Part shown: piece by piece, positions 34,332 to 43,913 of the stretch
Layout: each line of letters starts with the position of its first letter
How positions within the stretch are numbered: position 1 is the stretch's first letter
Assembly (NCBI GenBank): GCA_020630875.1
Contig: JAHDIH010000006.1
Coordinates: 124,001-188,000, forward strand
DNA: 64,000 nt
Reading direction: 5' to 3'
DNA from: Deltaproteobacteria bacterium
GTDB taxonomy: Bacteria; Myxococcota_A; Polyangia; Haliangiales; Haliangiaceae
Position numbers and translations under genes: made by a program
The notes under the pieces: model-generated
Told to the model about the DNA's origin: nothing
The model's input: the letters and a program-made list of their open reading frames with translations, nothing else
The model's database searches: none

Positions 34332-35468
34332 ATGCTCCAGCCGCCTATGGGCGATGCATATACACCAGGATTATTCGTTGCCGGCGATACCAAGATCGTG
34401 AAAACACGGCGCTTGCCTCTTTCTGGAAACGTGTTAGTCGAGGTTGGCATGCAAGTCGCCTCAGGTGATTTGGTGGCTAAGACTGATTTGCCAGGCCGCG
34501 TTCATTTATCAAACTTAGCCAATCGGCTGGGAGTCATTCCTCAAGAGTTAGCAGCCGCCCTTACCGTTGAAATTGGCGCAACGGTAAACAAGGGGGAAGT
34601 CGTCGCAAAGCGCAAAAGCTTCTTTGGTCTGTTTACGTCCACGGTAGATTCTCCGATTGATGGGACGTTGGAGTCCGTTTCCAACGTGACAGGGCAAGCG
34701 GTGTTTCGCGAAGCGCCAAGGCCGGTGCAAATTGACGCTTACATCGATGGCACCATCAGTTCGGTGATAGAAAACGAGGGGGTGGTGGTAGAAGCGCAGG
34801 GGGCCTTGATTCAAGGGATTTTTGGCCTGGGCCCAGAGCGCGTGGCAACAATGCAGGTGGTCTCTAAAAATCTGGGAGACACTCTGACCGATCAGGATTT
34901 CAAAAGCGAGCACAAAGGAAAGATTGTGGTTGGCAGTGGTTTACTTACTCTGGCCGGTGCTCGCAGGGCAATGGAGCTTGAAGTTGCAGGCGTGGTGTGC
35001 GGCGGATTTGCTTATCAAGACGTTCGTGAATTACTAGGCTACGACGTGGGCGTTGCCGTTACAGGCACGGAGAAAATTCCCACAACTTTAGTGTTAACCG
35101 AAGGCTTTGGAGACATTCCCATGGCGTCTTCGACATTTACGCTAATGAAAAAGCTGGACGGCAAGAAAGCTTCGATTAACGGGGCCACGCAAATTCGTGC
35201 TGGGGTAATACGCCCGGAGGTTGTCGTGCCACTAAAAGAACCGGTAGCCCCAGACGAAGATGAAGTTGGCGCTTCGGGGTTTGCGGTGGGAGCTCGCGTT
35301 CGCTGCATTCGTGCGCCGCACTTTGGTAAGGTCGGGGCCGTCAGTGCATTACCTGTGGAGCTTGCCACCATGCCATCAGAAACAAAAGTACGCGTAGTCA
35401 CCGTCACCATTGACGGTGGGCAAGAGGTGACGGTGCCGAGAGCCAACGTGGAGGTCATAGAGAAATGA
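34332..35468 (+). CDS. Barrel-sandwich-hybrid (biotinyl/RnfC-like) protein of the DUF6754 operon
   Basis: 378 residues, soluble. The first 110 residues contain repeated barrel-sandwich motifs (TRRLPLSGNVLVEVGMQVA, VNKGEVVAK, VDSPIDGTLESVSNVTG), as in lipoyl and RnfC N-terminal domains but without a modified Lys motif. The middle (KIVVGSGLLTLAGARRAMEL) is mixed alpha/beta, and the C-terminus has a KOW-like barrel (GARVRCIRAPHFGKVGAV). Start at 34332 is chosen as the first good ATG; 34347 is possible. Its stop overlaps the next start (ATGA). Probably the cytoplasmic partner of the membrane proteins downstream. Confidence 0.75.
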   Translation: MLQPPMGDAYTPGLFVAGDTKIVKTRRLPLSGNVLVEVGMQVASGDLVAKTDLPGRVHLSNLANRLGVIPQELAAALTVEIGATVNKGEVVAKRKSFFGLFTSTVDSPIDGTLESVSNVTGQAVFREAPRPVQIDAYIDGTISSVIENEGVVVEAQGALIQGIFGLGPERVATMQVVSKNLGDTLTDQDFKSEHKGKIVVGSGLLTLAGARRAMELEVAGVVCGGFAYQDVRELLGYDVGVAVTGTEKIPTTLVLTEGFGDIPMASSTFTLMKKLDGKKASINGATQIRAGVIRPEVVVPLKEPVAPDEDEVGASGFAVGARVRCIRAPHFGKVGAVSALPVELATMPSETKVRVVTVTIDGGQEVTVPRANVEVIEK

Positions 35469-36439
35469 AAAGCAAAGGCCTCATAATGGTTGTGGTGTTC
35501 GCTGCGCTTTTGATGATCGTCGCAAGTTGGTCTGCGGGAGCTCGGCATTACGAACCATCCTGGCAAAACGTCGCGGACTATAATCAACTCGCGATGGAGC
35601 TTCCCGGTGCTGGTGCGTTGCTTTCAAGTTTCAAAGATACGGCCTATCCGTGGTTGCGAATCGATTTGCTGTTTAAAGCGTTCATCATTGCCGCGTTTGG
35701 TTTCGCGTTTATGGTTTTTCTAAAGCAGGCGAGGAAAGATCCTGACAGTGTGTTTATTCGTCGCATTCCTGGAATCGACGCGATCGAGGAGGCCGTGGGC
35801 CGATCCACTGAAATGGGACGCCCCGTCCTCTATTATACGGGAACGCAAGAGTTTCAAAATATTCAAACCATTGCTTCACTACTCATTCTTGGCAAGGTTT
35901 CAGAAATGGTCGCGGACTACGACACGGAAATGAAAACCGTGAACTACCAACCGATCACCATGGTAGCTGCAGAAGAAATGGTACGAGAAGGCTTTGCTAA
36001 GGCCGGCCGCATGGATGCGCATAAACCAGAAAACGTCATGTTCATTTCTTCGGAGCAATTCGCATGCGCCGCCGGAATTAATGGAATTATTCTGCGCGAC
36101 AAACCCGCTTGTAATATCTACCTGGGTGGATTTTTCGCCGAATCACTTATTTTGGCAGAGACCGGCTACCTCACGGGAGCGATTCAAATCGCTGGCACCG
36201 CAGAGAAAGCCCAGTTGCCATTTTTCATCGCCGCTTGCGACTACACGCTCATTGGTGAAGAACTCTACGCGGTGTCCGCATACATGGCACGCGAACCTGG
36301 ACTGCTAGGCATGCTCAAAGCTACTGACTTTGTAAAAGCAGGAGTGGTGGTCTTTATGATACTTGCCGCAACGCTCACCGGACTGTCAGCAAGTGGCTAC
36401 GAATGGGCAGAAGCAATTAATCCGGTGAACCTACTATGA
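35465..36439 (+). CDS. DUF6754 family membrane protein
   Basis: 324 residues with TM helices at the N-terminus (LIMVVVFAALLMIVASW), near residue 75 (AFIIAAFGFAFMVFL) and at the C-terminus (VVVFMILAATLTGLSA). The central cytoplasmic part carries the family's conserved stretches: EAVGRSTEMGRPVLYYTG, ESLILAETGYLTGAIQIAGT and FFIAACDYTLIGEELYA. The family is of unknown function. Overlaps both neighbours by 4 bp (ATGA), so it is translated as part of one operon. Confidence 0.85.
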   Translation: MKSKGLIMVVVFAALLMIVASWSAGARHYEPSWQNVADYNQLAMELPGAGALLSSFKDTAYPWLRIDLLFKAFIIAAFGFAFMVFLKQARKDPDSVFIRRIPGIDAIEEAVGRSTEMGRPVLYYTGTQEFQNIQTIASLLILGKVSEMVADYDTEMKTVNYQPITMVAAEEMVREGFAKAGRMDAHKPENVMFISSEQFACAAGINGIILRDKPACNIYLGGFFAESLILAETGYLTGAIQIAGTAEKAQLPFFIAACDYTLIGEELYAVSAYMAREPGLLGMLKATDFVKAGVVVFMILAATLTGLSASGYEWAEAINPVNLL

Positions 36440-37842
36440 AACGCACCATTCCATTACTTATCGGTTTTATTGTCGGCAGCATTGTGCTGATTTCATACTT
36501 TGTAGATGTTGGTGCCCTGCAGACGTCGAAGAAGTATTTTCTACAGTGGGGGCAGGTCCTAGCCGCCGCGGCCTACATTCTTGGTGGCATTAGTATCATG
36601 CAGGTCAATTGGCCAAAAATTCGTCGTAAAGAGGAGGACTGGCAGTACAAGGTAATCCTACTTGCCGGTGCCGGCATCATGCTGATTGCTGGAATCAGCT
36701 GGCCAACCATGGGAGAGAAACAAGACGCAATTTCCGTGGTTGCCAAAGACGGACCGGGACAAAACATTAAGGTTAATGCTATTTCTAATGATCCCATTAG
36801 TCTCGCCATTGGCGCTGCGCAAATCGATCTGGATAAAAGCAACGGGTATAATGGAAGCGCGGAACTTGTCGCTGCCAAAAGCGTTGATGTGTTTATCAAA
36901 CGTTTCAAAGCGGCTGACGATAGTTTTCAAGGTAAGATCATTTACGATACTAGTTTAGAGCGTAGCTTTTTAAGACCGAAAAAGATCTCTGAGAAGAATC
37001 TCTTTTTGATACATGCTCATCCTGGCGACAGTATTGAACTTTCAGTAGATACTCGCTTTTTAGTACCAAGTGGCAAAACTGAATGGTTGAAAAGGGCAGT
37101 CTCTGCACAAGTCGTACCGGGAGGAGGCAAGATTATTGTCGCCGCTCCTGGCAGGTACGAAATGCGTGTTCCATCTGAAAAGACATTCGTGGTCAATGTT
37201 GCTGGTGTCGACATTCCAGCTCAAAGCAATTGTGGCAATTCCAGTCGGCATGTTCCTTGGTGTACCTTCACAGGTAGTGTGTTGTTCCAAACTAAAAAAC
37301 ATCACGGGATAATTCTTCAACATCAGCAAAAGGGTTTCGAAAAAATCGCGGGAACGCTGATTGTGGATTCTCTCGGTGACGGCAAAGTGAAATGGTTGGA
37401 CAAACCTGATGACAAACTAGGCGTTTTTACGATTTCTGCGAAGCCTGGTTCCGTTTTAGATATCAAAGCATCACCGCGTATGCTCTGGGGAAATCATGGT
37501 CGCATGTACCAGTGGCTCTATGACTATGTGTTTGCACCAGCCAACGCGACGATGTTTTCGCTTCTCGCGTTCTTTATTGCCTCTGCCGCATTCCGCGCGT
37601 TCCGGGCCCACAATCTCGAGGCAGGGATCTTGCTTTGCACCGCCATTTTGCTGCTACTTGGTCGCGCTACCATTGGCGCTGCCATCTCGCCATTCTTTCC
37701 AGAGATATCCGATTGGATAATGAACATCCCCAACAACGCCGGGTATCGCGCCATTATGATGGGAGCGGCGCTCGGAGGCATTGCCACAGGGCTGCGAATT
37801 ATTCTTGGCCTGGAACGGTCTCACCTTGGAGGTGACGCATGA
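36436..37842 (+). CDS. Operon membrane protein with a large extracytoplasmic domain
   Basis: 468 residues. TM1 (IPLLIGFIVGSIVLISYFV), TM2 (WGQVLAAAAYILGGISIM) and TM3 (VILLAGAGIMLIAGISW) come first. About 280 soluble residues (105-385) follow, beta-rich with a Cys pair (SNCGNSSRHVPWCTF). Three more TM helices close the protein (FSLLAFFIASAAFRAF, GILLCTAILLLLGRA, AIMMGAALGGIATGL). No enzyme motif recognised. Coupled by 4-bp overlaps to both neighbours. Confidence 0.78.
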   Translation: MKRTIPLLIGFIVGSIVLISYFVDVGALQTSKKYFLQWGQVLAAAAYILGGISIMQVNWPKIRRKEEDWQYKVILLAGAGIMLIAGISWPTMGEKQDAISVVAKDGPGQNIKVNAISNDPISLAIGAAQIDLDKSNGYNGSAELVAAKSVDVFIKRFKAADDSFQGKIIYDTSLERSFLRPKKISEKNLFLIHAHPGDSIELSVDTRFLVPSGKTEWLKRAVSAQVVPGGGKIIVAAPGRYEMRVPSEKTFVVNVAGVDIPAQSNCGNSSRHVPWCTFTGSVLFQTKKHHGIILQHQQKGFEKIAGTLIVDSLGDGKVKWLDKPDDKLGVFTISAKPGSVLDIKASPRMLWGNHGRMYQWLYDYVFAPANATMFSLLAFFIASAAFRAFRAHNLEAGILLCTAILLLLGRATIGAAISPFFPEISDWIMNIPNNAGYRAIMMGAALGGIATGLRIILGLERSHLGGDA

Positions 37843-38705
37843 GTAACGTGTTTCACAAACTACGTACTTTTGACCGTCGATGGATTTTCCTCGCGATGGG
37901 ACTGACGATCGTCATTCCTTTTTACGTGGACTGCAACGTCGAACCCACCGTTTCACCAATGGTCTCTGCAACCTACTTTGCGGTCGACGAAGTAAAAGAA
38001 GGGGATGTCGTGCTTGTGTCGGCAGACATAGACCCCGCATCGACTCCGGAACTCGAGCCATTTTTCGACGCCGTCATCTACCAGTTAAAGCAAAAGAAAG
38101 CGAAAATAGTTTTCGTTTCCACTTGGGCTCATGCGCCACCACTCATCACCAGTTGGCTTAGGCACAAGCTGGAAACGCCAATGAATGCTCACGGTGCGGC
38201 GGAAGACGTGGCTTACAAGCGCAACGTCGACTTTGCATGGCTCGGTTTTCGGGAAGGGAAACAAGCGTTTATTACGCAGATGGCGGATGACTTTCGCGCG
38301 GCCTTGGGACATCAAGATGCCGCAGGAAAGTCTTTGTCAGACATCCCGATGCTGGACGGCATCAACTCTATCGAGGACTTCAAAATGGTGATACTCGTTT
38401 CTGCCGGTAGTCCTGGAATTAAAGAGTACGTGCAGCAACTTTCTGGAAAGTACGATATTGATATGATTGGTGCCTGCACCGCGGTTTCTACAAGCATTTA
38501 CACTCCTTACTATCAGACGGGACAGCTCTCAGGACTTGTTGGCGGACTATCTGCAGTTGCGGAATATGAAGTGATGGTGGGAAGGCAAGCGCCAACGACA
38601 AAAGCATTTAGTGGAGCGCTCAACGCTTCTCACTTGTTTGTAATATTCGCTATTGTTTTTGGTAACATCATCTATTTCGCTACCAAGGGGCAAACCGATG
38701 TATGA
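37839..38705 (+). CDS. Operon membrane protein, N- and C-terminal TM anchors
   Basis: 288 residues. One TM near the start (WIFLAMGLTIVIPFYV), an alpha/beta extracytoplasmic or cytoplasmic domain (GDVVLVSADIDPASTPELEPF, KAKIVFVSTWAHAPPL, FKMVILVSAGSPGIKEYV), then a C-terminal TM (LFVIFAIVFGNIIYFAT). The alternating strand-helix order suggests a Rossmann-like domain, but no nucleotide motif is evident. Overlaps the genes on both sides, by 4 and 8 bp. Confidence 0.75.
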   Translation: MSNVFHKLRTFDRRWIFLAMGLTIVIPFYVDCNVEPTVSPMVSATYFAVDEVKEGDVVLVSADIDPASTPELEPFFDAVIYQLKQKKAKIVFVSTWAHAPPLITSWLRHKLETPMNAHGAAEDVAYKRNVDFAWLGFREGKQAFITQMADDFRAALGHQDAAGKSLSDIPMLDGINSIEDFKMVILVSAGSPGIKEYVQQLSGKYDIDMIGACTAVSTSIYTPYYQTGQLSGLVGGLSAVAEYEVMVGRQAPTTKAFSGALNASHLFVIFAIVFGNIIYFATKGQTDV

Positions 38706-39702
38706 TTTTACAGACATCCTGGGTTGGTGGGTCGCCATCTTTTTGACCCTTGCTATTTTTTCATTTCTCTACAAAGACAATCCCATCTACAAAATCGCCG
38801 AGCATTTGTTTATCGGGGTTTCCATTGGAGTGGTCATTGTTCAGCAATACTTCGATACGTTGCGGCCACTTTTGATTAATCAATTGTCCGGTGGTGACTT
38901 GCTGGTAGCGCTACCGGCATTGCTGCTTGCGGTGCTGTTGTTTGCCAAGTTGGCGTCACCGCGTATCGCGTGGCTCGGGCGTTACCCACTCGCATTTTTG
39001 ATTGCGGTGTACGCAGGCTTGGAAGTTGGGGCACTCGCAGACTCTGATCTTGGGGTTCAAATGAAGGAGACCGCCAACGCGATGAGTTACGAAGCGTGGC
39101 ACAAAGCAGACCTCAATGAAGATCCTGCCAAGAATTTGGGCAAAGCAGGATTTCCACCCTCTGTAATTCGCCAGGTGATGCAAGGGCGAAAACAGGGTAA
39201 GAGATTCAACTCTGTAGAAGACGTACTTGCGCTCCCTGGACTGACCAGGCAAGAAAAGATACTCGTGGAGGGGCAACGCTCCGTGTTGTTCGGAATGGAT
39301 GGCCTTGACAGGAGAGTGGGCTCTACCAAGGGGGAAGTCTATTGGTTTGGATTCGTTTCCCAGCTCCTTTTGATTCTTGGAACACTGTGCGCGCTTCTCT
39401 ATTTTTTCTTCTCGGTTCCTCACAAAGGAGTCATCGGTGGTTTGTCCCGCGTGGGAGTGATCTTTTTGATGATCGCCTTTGGTGCAGCCTTTGGCTTCAC
39501 GGTGCAAGGTCGAGTGGCACTTGCGTTTGGTCGAGTTAAAGACCTGACCGGTCAATCCCTGCCGTCGGATGCGGTCCGCGCGCAAGTGCAGCCGGAACTC
39601 GTCACGTTGATTTGCTTAGCTTTTATCATCGTATTCTTGGTTCTATGGGAAATGCTACGACGAAATAAAGGTAGCGATGATGACGGTACTGCGTCAGAAT
39701 AG
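38698..39702 (+). CDS. Operon membrane protein with an internal helix-hairpin-helix-like segment
   Basis: 334 residues from the ATG at 38698, overlapping the previous stop by 8 bp. Eight or so TM helices in two groups (residues 8-120 and 215-330). Between them a soluble part contains GKRFNSVEDVLALPGLTRQE, which resembles the helix-hairpin-helix module (SVEDLLxLPGI) used by type II secretion GspK-like and ComEA proteins. Last clear member of the coupled operon; the permease follows after 6 bp. Confidence 0.75.
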   Translation: MYDFTDILGWWVAIFLTLAIFSFLYKDNPIYKIAEHLFIGVSIGVVIVQQYFDTLRPLLINQLSGGDLLVALPALLLAVLLFAKLASPRIAWLGRYPLAFLIAVYAGLEVGALADSDLGVQMKETANAMSYEAWHKADLNEDPAKNLGKAGFPPSVIRQVMQGRKQGKRFNSVEDVLALPGLTRQEKILVEGQRSVLFGMDGLDRRVGSTKGEVYWFGFVSQLLLILGTLCALLYFFFSVPHKGVIGGLSRVGVIFLMIAFGAAFGFTVQGRVALAFGRVKDLTGQSLPSDAVRAQVQPELVTLICLAFIIVFLVLWEMLRRNKGSDDDGTASE

Positions 39703-39708
39703 ATTCGG

Positions 39709-41280
39709 ATGAGCCCACAAAGTAAAAGAGCCTTTCACTCGGCTATGTTCTTTGGAGTTGTTGCCGTTGTTTTCGCCGCAGTGTGGTTAGTGAATGGTTC
39801 GCAGTTTGCTCCCTTGGTTGCGTCAGTTGCGGTAGCCTGTTGCGCTATTGCTTGTAGTATCTGGCTTCGGTACGAACGGATGATCGGTTGGCGTTACATT
39901 TACATGGCCGGACGTTCCCCCATTGCCAAGTTGACGCTGGTCGTCAGTCTGCTCGTTTGTGGAGTCGGGCTTTTTTGCTTGTACAAGTTGAACGTAGATA
40001 GCGGTTGGGTCGTTGCGCTGACATGCATCAGCTCACTTGCTGCTGCGGTGGCGGCGTGCTTGTGCGTACTGAGCGTATTTTCAACCGTTGCCGTGCTCGG
40101 GGTTATTCTTAGCGTTGGAACGCTCACCGTAGTACTTGCCGTGGCGACCGGTTTTCAAGAAGTGTTCCGAGATAAAGTGTTAGGAGTGAACGCCCACGTC
40201 ATTGTGACTCATCAAGGATTCGTCGATTACGAAGAAGAAGAACGGCGTATTGTCGAAATGCACCCAGATATTGTTGCATCTCAGCCTTTCATTTACGTAG
40301 AAATGCTTGCGACCCGAGGCAAAGGAAAAATTTCTGGTGTAGCCATCAAAGGCGTAATCCCTGAAAAAGTAGAAAAGGTTTTAGATCTTGGCAAACATAT
40401 GATTGCAGGAGAGGTTGCTTCTCTAGCAGCAAATCCGACGCGCAAGCACCCCTCTATGATTGTAGGTCGTGGTCTTGCGCAAAAACTAGATGCAAAAGTC
40501 GGAGACGAAATTAGTTTGGTGGCCCAGCTGTCCCAAGAGGTTGGCAACATGAGCTCTGGTCCACCACGTCCTACAACTAAGAAATTTATCGTTACCGGAC
40601 TGTTTTACTCTGGCTTTGAAGAGTACGACGCTCGGCTTGTTTACGTCCACTTGGATGAAGCCAAGCTGTTGTGGGGACAACCTGACCAAGTGTTAGGGGT
40701 GGAGCTTAAAGTTCGAAATGTCGCAGAAGCCTCGAAGGTGGCGCGGGTTATTGAAAACCAATTGCCACTAGTTGATGACGATACGCCGGATCGCTTTGGT
40801 TTCAAGATCCAAGACTGGCATGAGCTGAATCATACGTTATTCTCCGCGCTGACATTTCAAAAAATCATAATGCTCGTGCTGCTAATGCTGATCATCTTCG
40901 TCGCGATGTTCAACCTAGCTTCGTCACTTCTAATGATGGTGGTAGAGAAAACTCCAGAAGTGTCCATTTTGAAAGCTATGGGCGCAGAATCGAAAAGCGT
41001 TGCTGTAATATTTTCATTCTTAGGTTTCTGCATTGGCTGTATCGGCACCTTCTTTGGGGTAGGGCTTGGCGTTTTTAACGCTTACGTCTTGAGCCACCAT
41101 GGTTACGATCTCGATCCCGAGGTCTACTTGATTGATCGGCTGCCAGTGGTGATTCAATGGCAGGAGATTGCGTTGGTCATCGTAGGCGCTATGCTAGTTT
41201 GTGGCGTAGCAACGATTTTGCCAAGTTTACGGGCGGCAGCACTTCATCCTGCGGTCGGCATCCGCCGCGACCACTCCTAG
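39709..41280 (+). CDS. LolC/LolE-like ABC transporter permease
   Basis: 523 residues. The C-terminal 410 match FtsX/LolC-type permeases: TM (STVAVLGVILSVGTLTVVLAVATGFQEVF), a MacB-like periplasmic domain, and three terminal TM segments with VVEKTPEVSILKAMGAESKSV. About 110 extra N-terminal residues hold three more TM helices, absent from ordinary LolC/E. The LolD-type ATPase is not adjacent. Its product probably moves lipoproteins or lipids from the inner membrane; here it may serve the preceding operon (inference). Confidence 0.85.
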   Translation: MSPQSKRAFHSAMFFGVVAVVFAAVWLVNGSQFAPLVASVAVACCAIACSIWLRYERMIGWRYIYMAGRSPIAKLTLVVSLLVCGVGLFCLYKLNVDSGWVVALTCISSLAAAVAACLCVLSVFSTVAVLGVILSVGTLTVVLAVATGFQEVFRDKVLGVNAHVIVTHQGFVDYEEEERRIVEMHPDIVASQPFIYVEMLATRGKGKISGVAIKGVIPEKVEKVLDLGKHMIAGEVASLAANPTRKHPSMIVGRGLAQKLDAKVGDEISLVAQLSQEVGNMSSGPPRPTTKKFIVTGLFYSGFEEYDARLVYVHLDEAKLLWGQPDQVLGVELKVRNVAEASKVARVIENQLPLVDDDTPDRFGFKIQDWHELNHTLFSALTFQKIIMLVLLMLIIFVAMFNLASSLLMMVVEKTPEVSILKAMGAESKSVAVIFSFLGFCIGCIGTFFGVGLGVFNAYVLSHHGYDLDPEVYLIDRLPVVIQWQEIALVIVGAMLVCGVATILPSLRAAALHPAVGIRRDHS

Positions 41281-41323
41281 GTCGCTCGGTAGAATTTTCG
41301 ATCGCGGCGTTACGCGAGGCCTT

Positions 41324-42324
41324 TTACATTACAATGTTTTTGAGAGGCCCCCTTGGCGCAACAGGCTGGGGAATGTCTTCTTCATCGAGCATTTGTCTTA
41401 TGTCGATTTCTATGCCTCTGGCCATTGTTGTAATGGGAACGTCGTTATAGAGACCTTCAAACGGGTTCTCGCTGTAGTCTCCGATTGTTCCATCATCCAA
41501 AACACCCAAGAACATAGCGCCGAAAATGGAACCGTTAGCCAAACAGAGACTTGGCTTGCGCCAAAGATACTGAGCATTCCAAAAGGTAGTAAGGCTACGA
41601 ATATAACTACGAAGAAGTAATTTACACTGGCGTATTGCCGAGGAAAGGGAAAGTTCTTAATACGTTCAGCTTTTCCCTGCAGGGTAAAGAACTCGGTAAT
41701 CATTTCTTGCATTTGCAAGTGGCGGAAATGTTCAATTTCACCACTGGTGCGTAAACCCATTAGCTCTTTCGTTTGTTGATTTAGTAGGTGCGAAGCACGA
41801 TTGCCTTTGCTCAGAATATATTCAAACTCAGCCTCGTCAAGGTAAGGCCTAAGGTTATCGAATTTCTGTTCGTTGTATTGCGTTTCTAAAAATGCACGAG
41901 AGGTTAGTGCGCGCTTGTCATTATGTTCCCACGGTTTGGTCATTCGTAGCTGGTAGGTCAATGCGTGAAGCCATGCCACATGACGGTGAACAACTCTTTG
42001 CTGAATTTCACTGCAGTCCTTTCCTTGATCGTCTCTGATGTAGCTCCTGGTCATTACCGTAAATGCTCGGGAGGCATTCACAATCCCTCCCCAAATTTTT
42101 CGGGCTTCCCATAAGCGGTCGTACGATGAGTTGTTTTTGAATCCCAAATAGAATGCTACTGCAATCCCGATTAGTGAGAGGGGTTGCCATGGCAGATGCG
42201 CCCATCTTATGTCGAGGGAAGTGTAAAGGACGACGGGGACAGCGGCCCAAACGGCAAATAGTATTAAAGGCCATGCTTGCCACTTTAACGTAAGAATAAA
42301 TGAGTACCGTCGTCCTGCCTGCAT
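41324..42324 (-). pseudogene. Bestrophin-family anion channel, frameshifted near the 3' end
   Basis: Read from 42324, the protein is a bestrophin/YneE-type channel (GIAVAFYLGFKNNSSYDRLWEARKIWGGIVNAS, FALLPFGM region, SWVFWMMEQ). At about 41484-41487 the family's next segment, IGDYSENPFEGLYNDVPIT and MARGIEIDIRQMLDEEDIP, continues in another frame to a stop at 41324. One base appears missing in GAACAATCGG. Without correction the original frame ends at 41410 after 304 residues. It may be a recent mutation, a sequencing error or a recoding site. Corrected length would be about 333 residues. Confidence 0.82.
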
Positions 42325-42439
42325 GTTTGTACTTACCTGAGTTGCTTGGCGCCGTCAAATTGTCACTTGCATCGTTGTCTTTTGAAAAACCTCGACTGAT
42401 GAACTAGACGACTTGGAAAGTTATTGACAGACTGCCAGC

Positions 42440-43330
42440 ATGCTTGGAATCGATCTGACAGGGAAACACGTTTTCGTAGCTGGCGTCGGCGATGATGTTG
42501 GCTTCGGTTTTTCTATTTGCAAAGCGTTTGCTGAGGCAGGGGCGAAGGTCAGTATCGGCACGTGGCCGCCGGCGTATAAAATTCTTACCACCATGCTGGC
42601 ACGAGGAAAAATGGATGCCTCAATGAAGCTCTCGAATGGAGAGTCCTTTGGGTTCGAGAAAATCTATCCCTTTGATGCGGTGTTTGATACTTACGAAGAT
42701 ATTCCTGAAACGCTTGCCACGTCAAAGCGATACCGTGATGCGGGGGATGTTTCTATTAGCGGTGTCGCTAAACAAGTTGCCCAGGACGTTCCCACGGGAA
42801 TCGATATCGTAGTTCATAGCTTGGCTAACGGCCCTGAGGTAAAGAAGCCCCTGCTTGAGACTTCTAGAAACGGTTACCTGGAGGCGATTAGTGCTAGCAG
42901 CTATTCCTTTGTGTCCATGGCCAAAAACTTTGCACCACTGATGCCCAAAGGAGGCGCGTTTTTGTGCCTCAGTTACCTAGCCAGCCAACGGGCGGTTCCC
43001 GGATACGGCGGCGGCATGTCTTCAGCAAAAGCTGCGCTAGAGTCCGACACAAGAACGCTAGCATTTGAACTCGGCCGCAAACACGGCTTGCGCGTCAATG
43101 CAATCTCCGCTGGCGCCTACGCCTCAAGAGCCGCAAGCGCCATTGGCTTTATCTCTGAGATGGTAGAGGCATCGGCCGCAACATCTCCAATTCCCGAGCC
43201 AATCCAGGCTAGAGACGTCGGAAATACCGCGGCATTTTTGTGCTCCAATCTGGCTTCAGGGATCACCGGTACGGTCACCTACGTCGACAATGGCTACCAC
43301 ATCATGGGACGGACCGTTAAAGACACTTGA
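42440..43330 (+). CDS. fabI: Enoyl-ACP reductase, plant/Chlamydia-type FabI
   Basis: Catalyses the last reductive step of fatty-acid elongation. 296 residues, longer than the E. coli enzyme by the insertion between strand 2 and the active site (KMDASMKLSNGESFGFEKIY, VFDTYEDIPETLATSKRY), which is the form found in chloroplasts and Chlamydia. DIVVHSLANGPEVKKPLLET, SYSFVSMAKNFAP, and the Tyr-x6-Lys site in VPGYGGGMSSAKAALESDTR are conserved. It overlaps the pyrR start region. TTGACA lies just before the start but the promoter is unclear. Confidence 0.95.
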   Translation: MLGIDLTGKHVFVAGVGDDVGFGFSICKAFAEAGAKVSIGTWPPAYKILTTMLARGKMDASMKLSNGESFGFEKIYPFDAVFDTYEDIPETLATSKRYRDAGDVSISGVAKQVAQDVPTGIDIVVHSLANGPEVKKPLLETSRNGYLEAISASSYSFVSMAKNFAPLMPKGGAFLCLSYLASQRAVPGYGGGMSSAKAALESDTRTLAFELGRKHGLRVNAISAGAYASRAASAIGFISEMVEASAATSPIPEPIQARDVGNTAAFLCSNLASGITGTVTYVDNGYHIMGRTVKDT

Positions 43331-43913
43331 CGGGACGGCTTCCGCAGGCGACATTCGGAAGGTGGATACGCCAGCAAGCGAAACGCAAATTGCAGACTCA
43401 GCGTCTGTCGCGCGTTTGGTTAGAAGTCTTGCAAGCGACATCCTCGTCAAATTCGATGGTACGGAATCCTTAGCCTTGGTTGGGATTCGACGAGGCGGCT
43501 ATGAAGTGGCGAAACAGTTGGTCGCCCAGATGAGAGAACTTGAAGGCGAACCCTTGCTCGGGTCGGTGGATATCACCCTCTATCGAGACGACGGATTTAG
43601 AGGACTTCCCAAACCCCAGATAGGTGCCACGGAACTTCCTTTTGTGCTGGATAAGTATCGTGTGGTTTTGGTGGATGACGTACTGTTTACCGGACGTACG
43701 GTCAGAGCAGCTCTCGATGCATTAAACGATTTTGGTAGAGCAAAGATTGTTGAACTCGCAGTACTGGTAGATCGGGGAGGGCGAGAACTTCCCATCCAAC
43801 CTAACTACTGCGGAATGAAAGTCGAAGCAGGGCCTGCGGAGTCGGTACGGGTATTAGGTCAAGCGAAAGAAGATATGAGAATTGTAAAGAGGAGCCAAAG
43901 TGCATCAGCTTAA
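43290..43913 (+). CDS. pyrR: PyrR-family uracil phosphoribosyltransferase / pyrimidine regulator
   Basis: Up to 207 residues. The PRPP-binding loop is [21 protein letters not shown], with [16 protein letters not shown] and [12 protein letters not shown] as the other PyrR signatures. A typical PyrR is about 180 residues, so translation may start at GTG 43362 rather than ATG 43290, which would overlap fabI by 41 bp. It precedes pyrB, the usual order for a pyr operon. Whether it regulates by attenuation here is unknown; no obvious attenuator lies in front of pyrB. Confidence 0.9.
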   Translation: MATTSWDGPLKTLDGTASAGDIRKVDTPASETQIADSASVARLVRSLASDILVKFDGTESLALVGIRRGGYEVAKQLVAQMRELEGEPLLGSVDITLYRDDGFRGLPKPQIGATELPFVLDKYRVVLVDDVLFTGRTVRAALDALNDFGRAKIVELAVLVDRGGRELPIQPNYCGMKVEAGPAESVRVLGQAKEDMRIVKRSQSASA

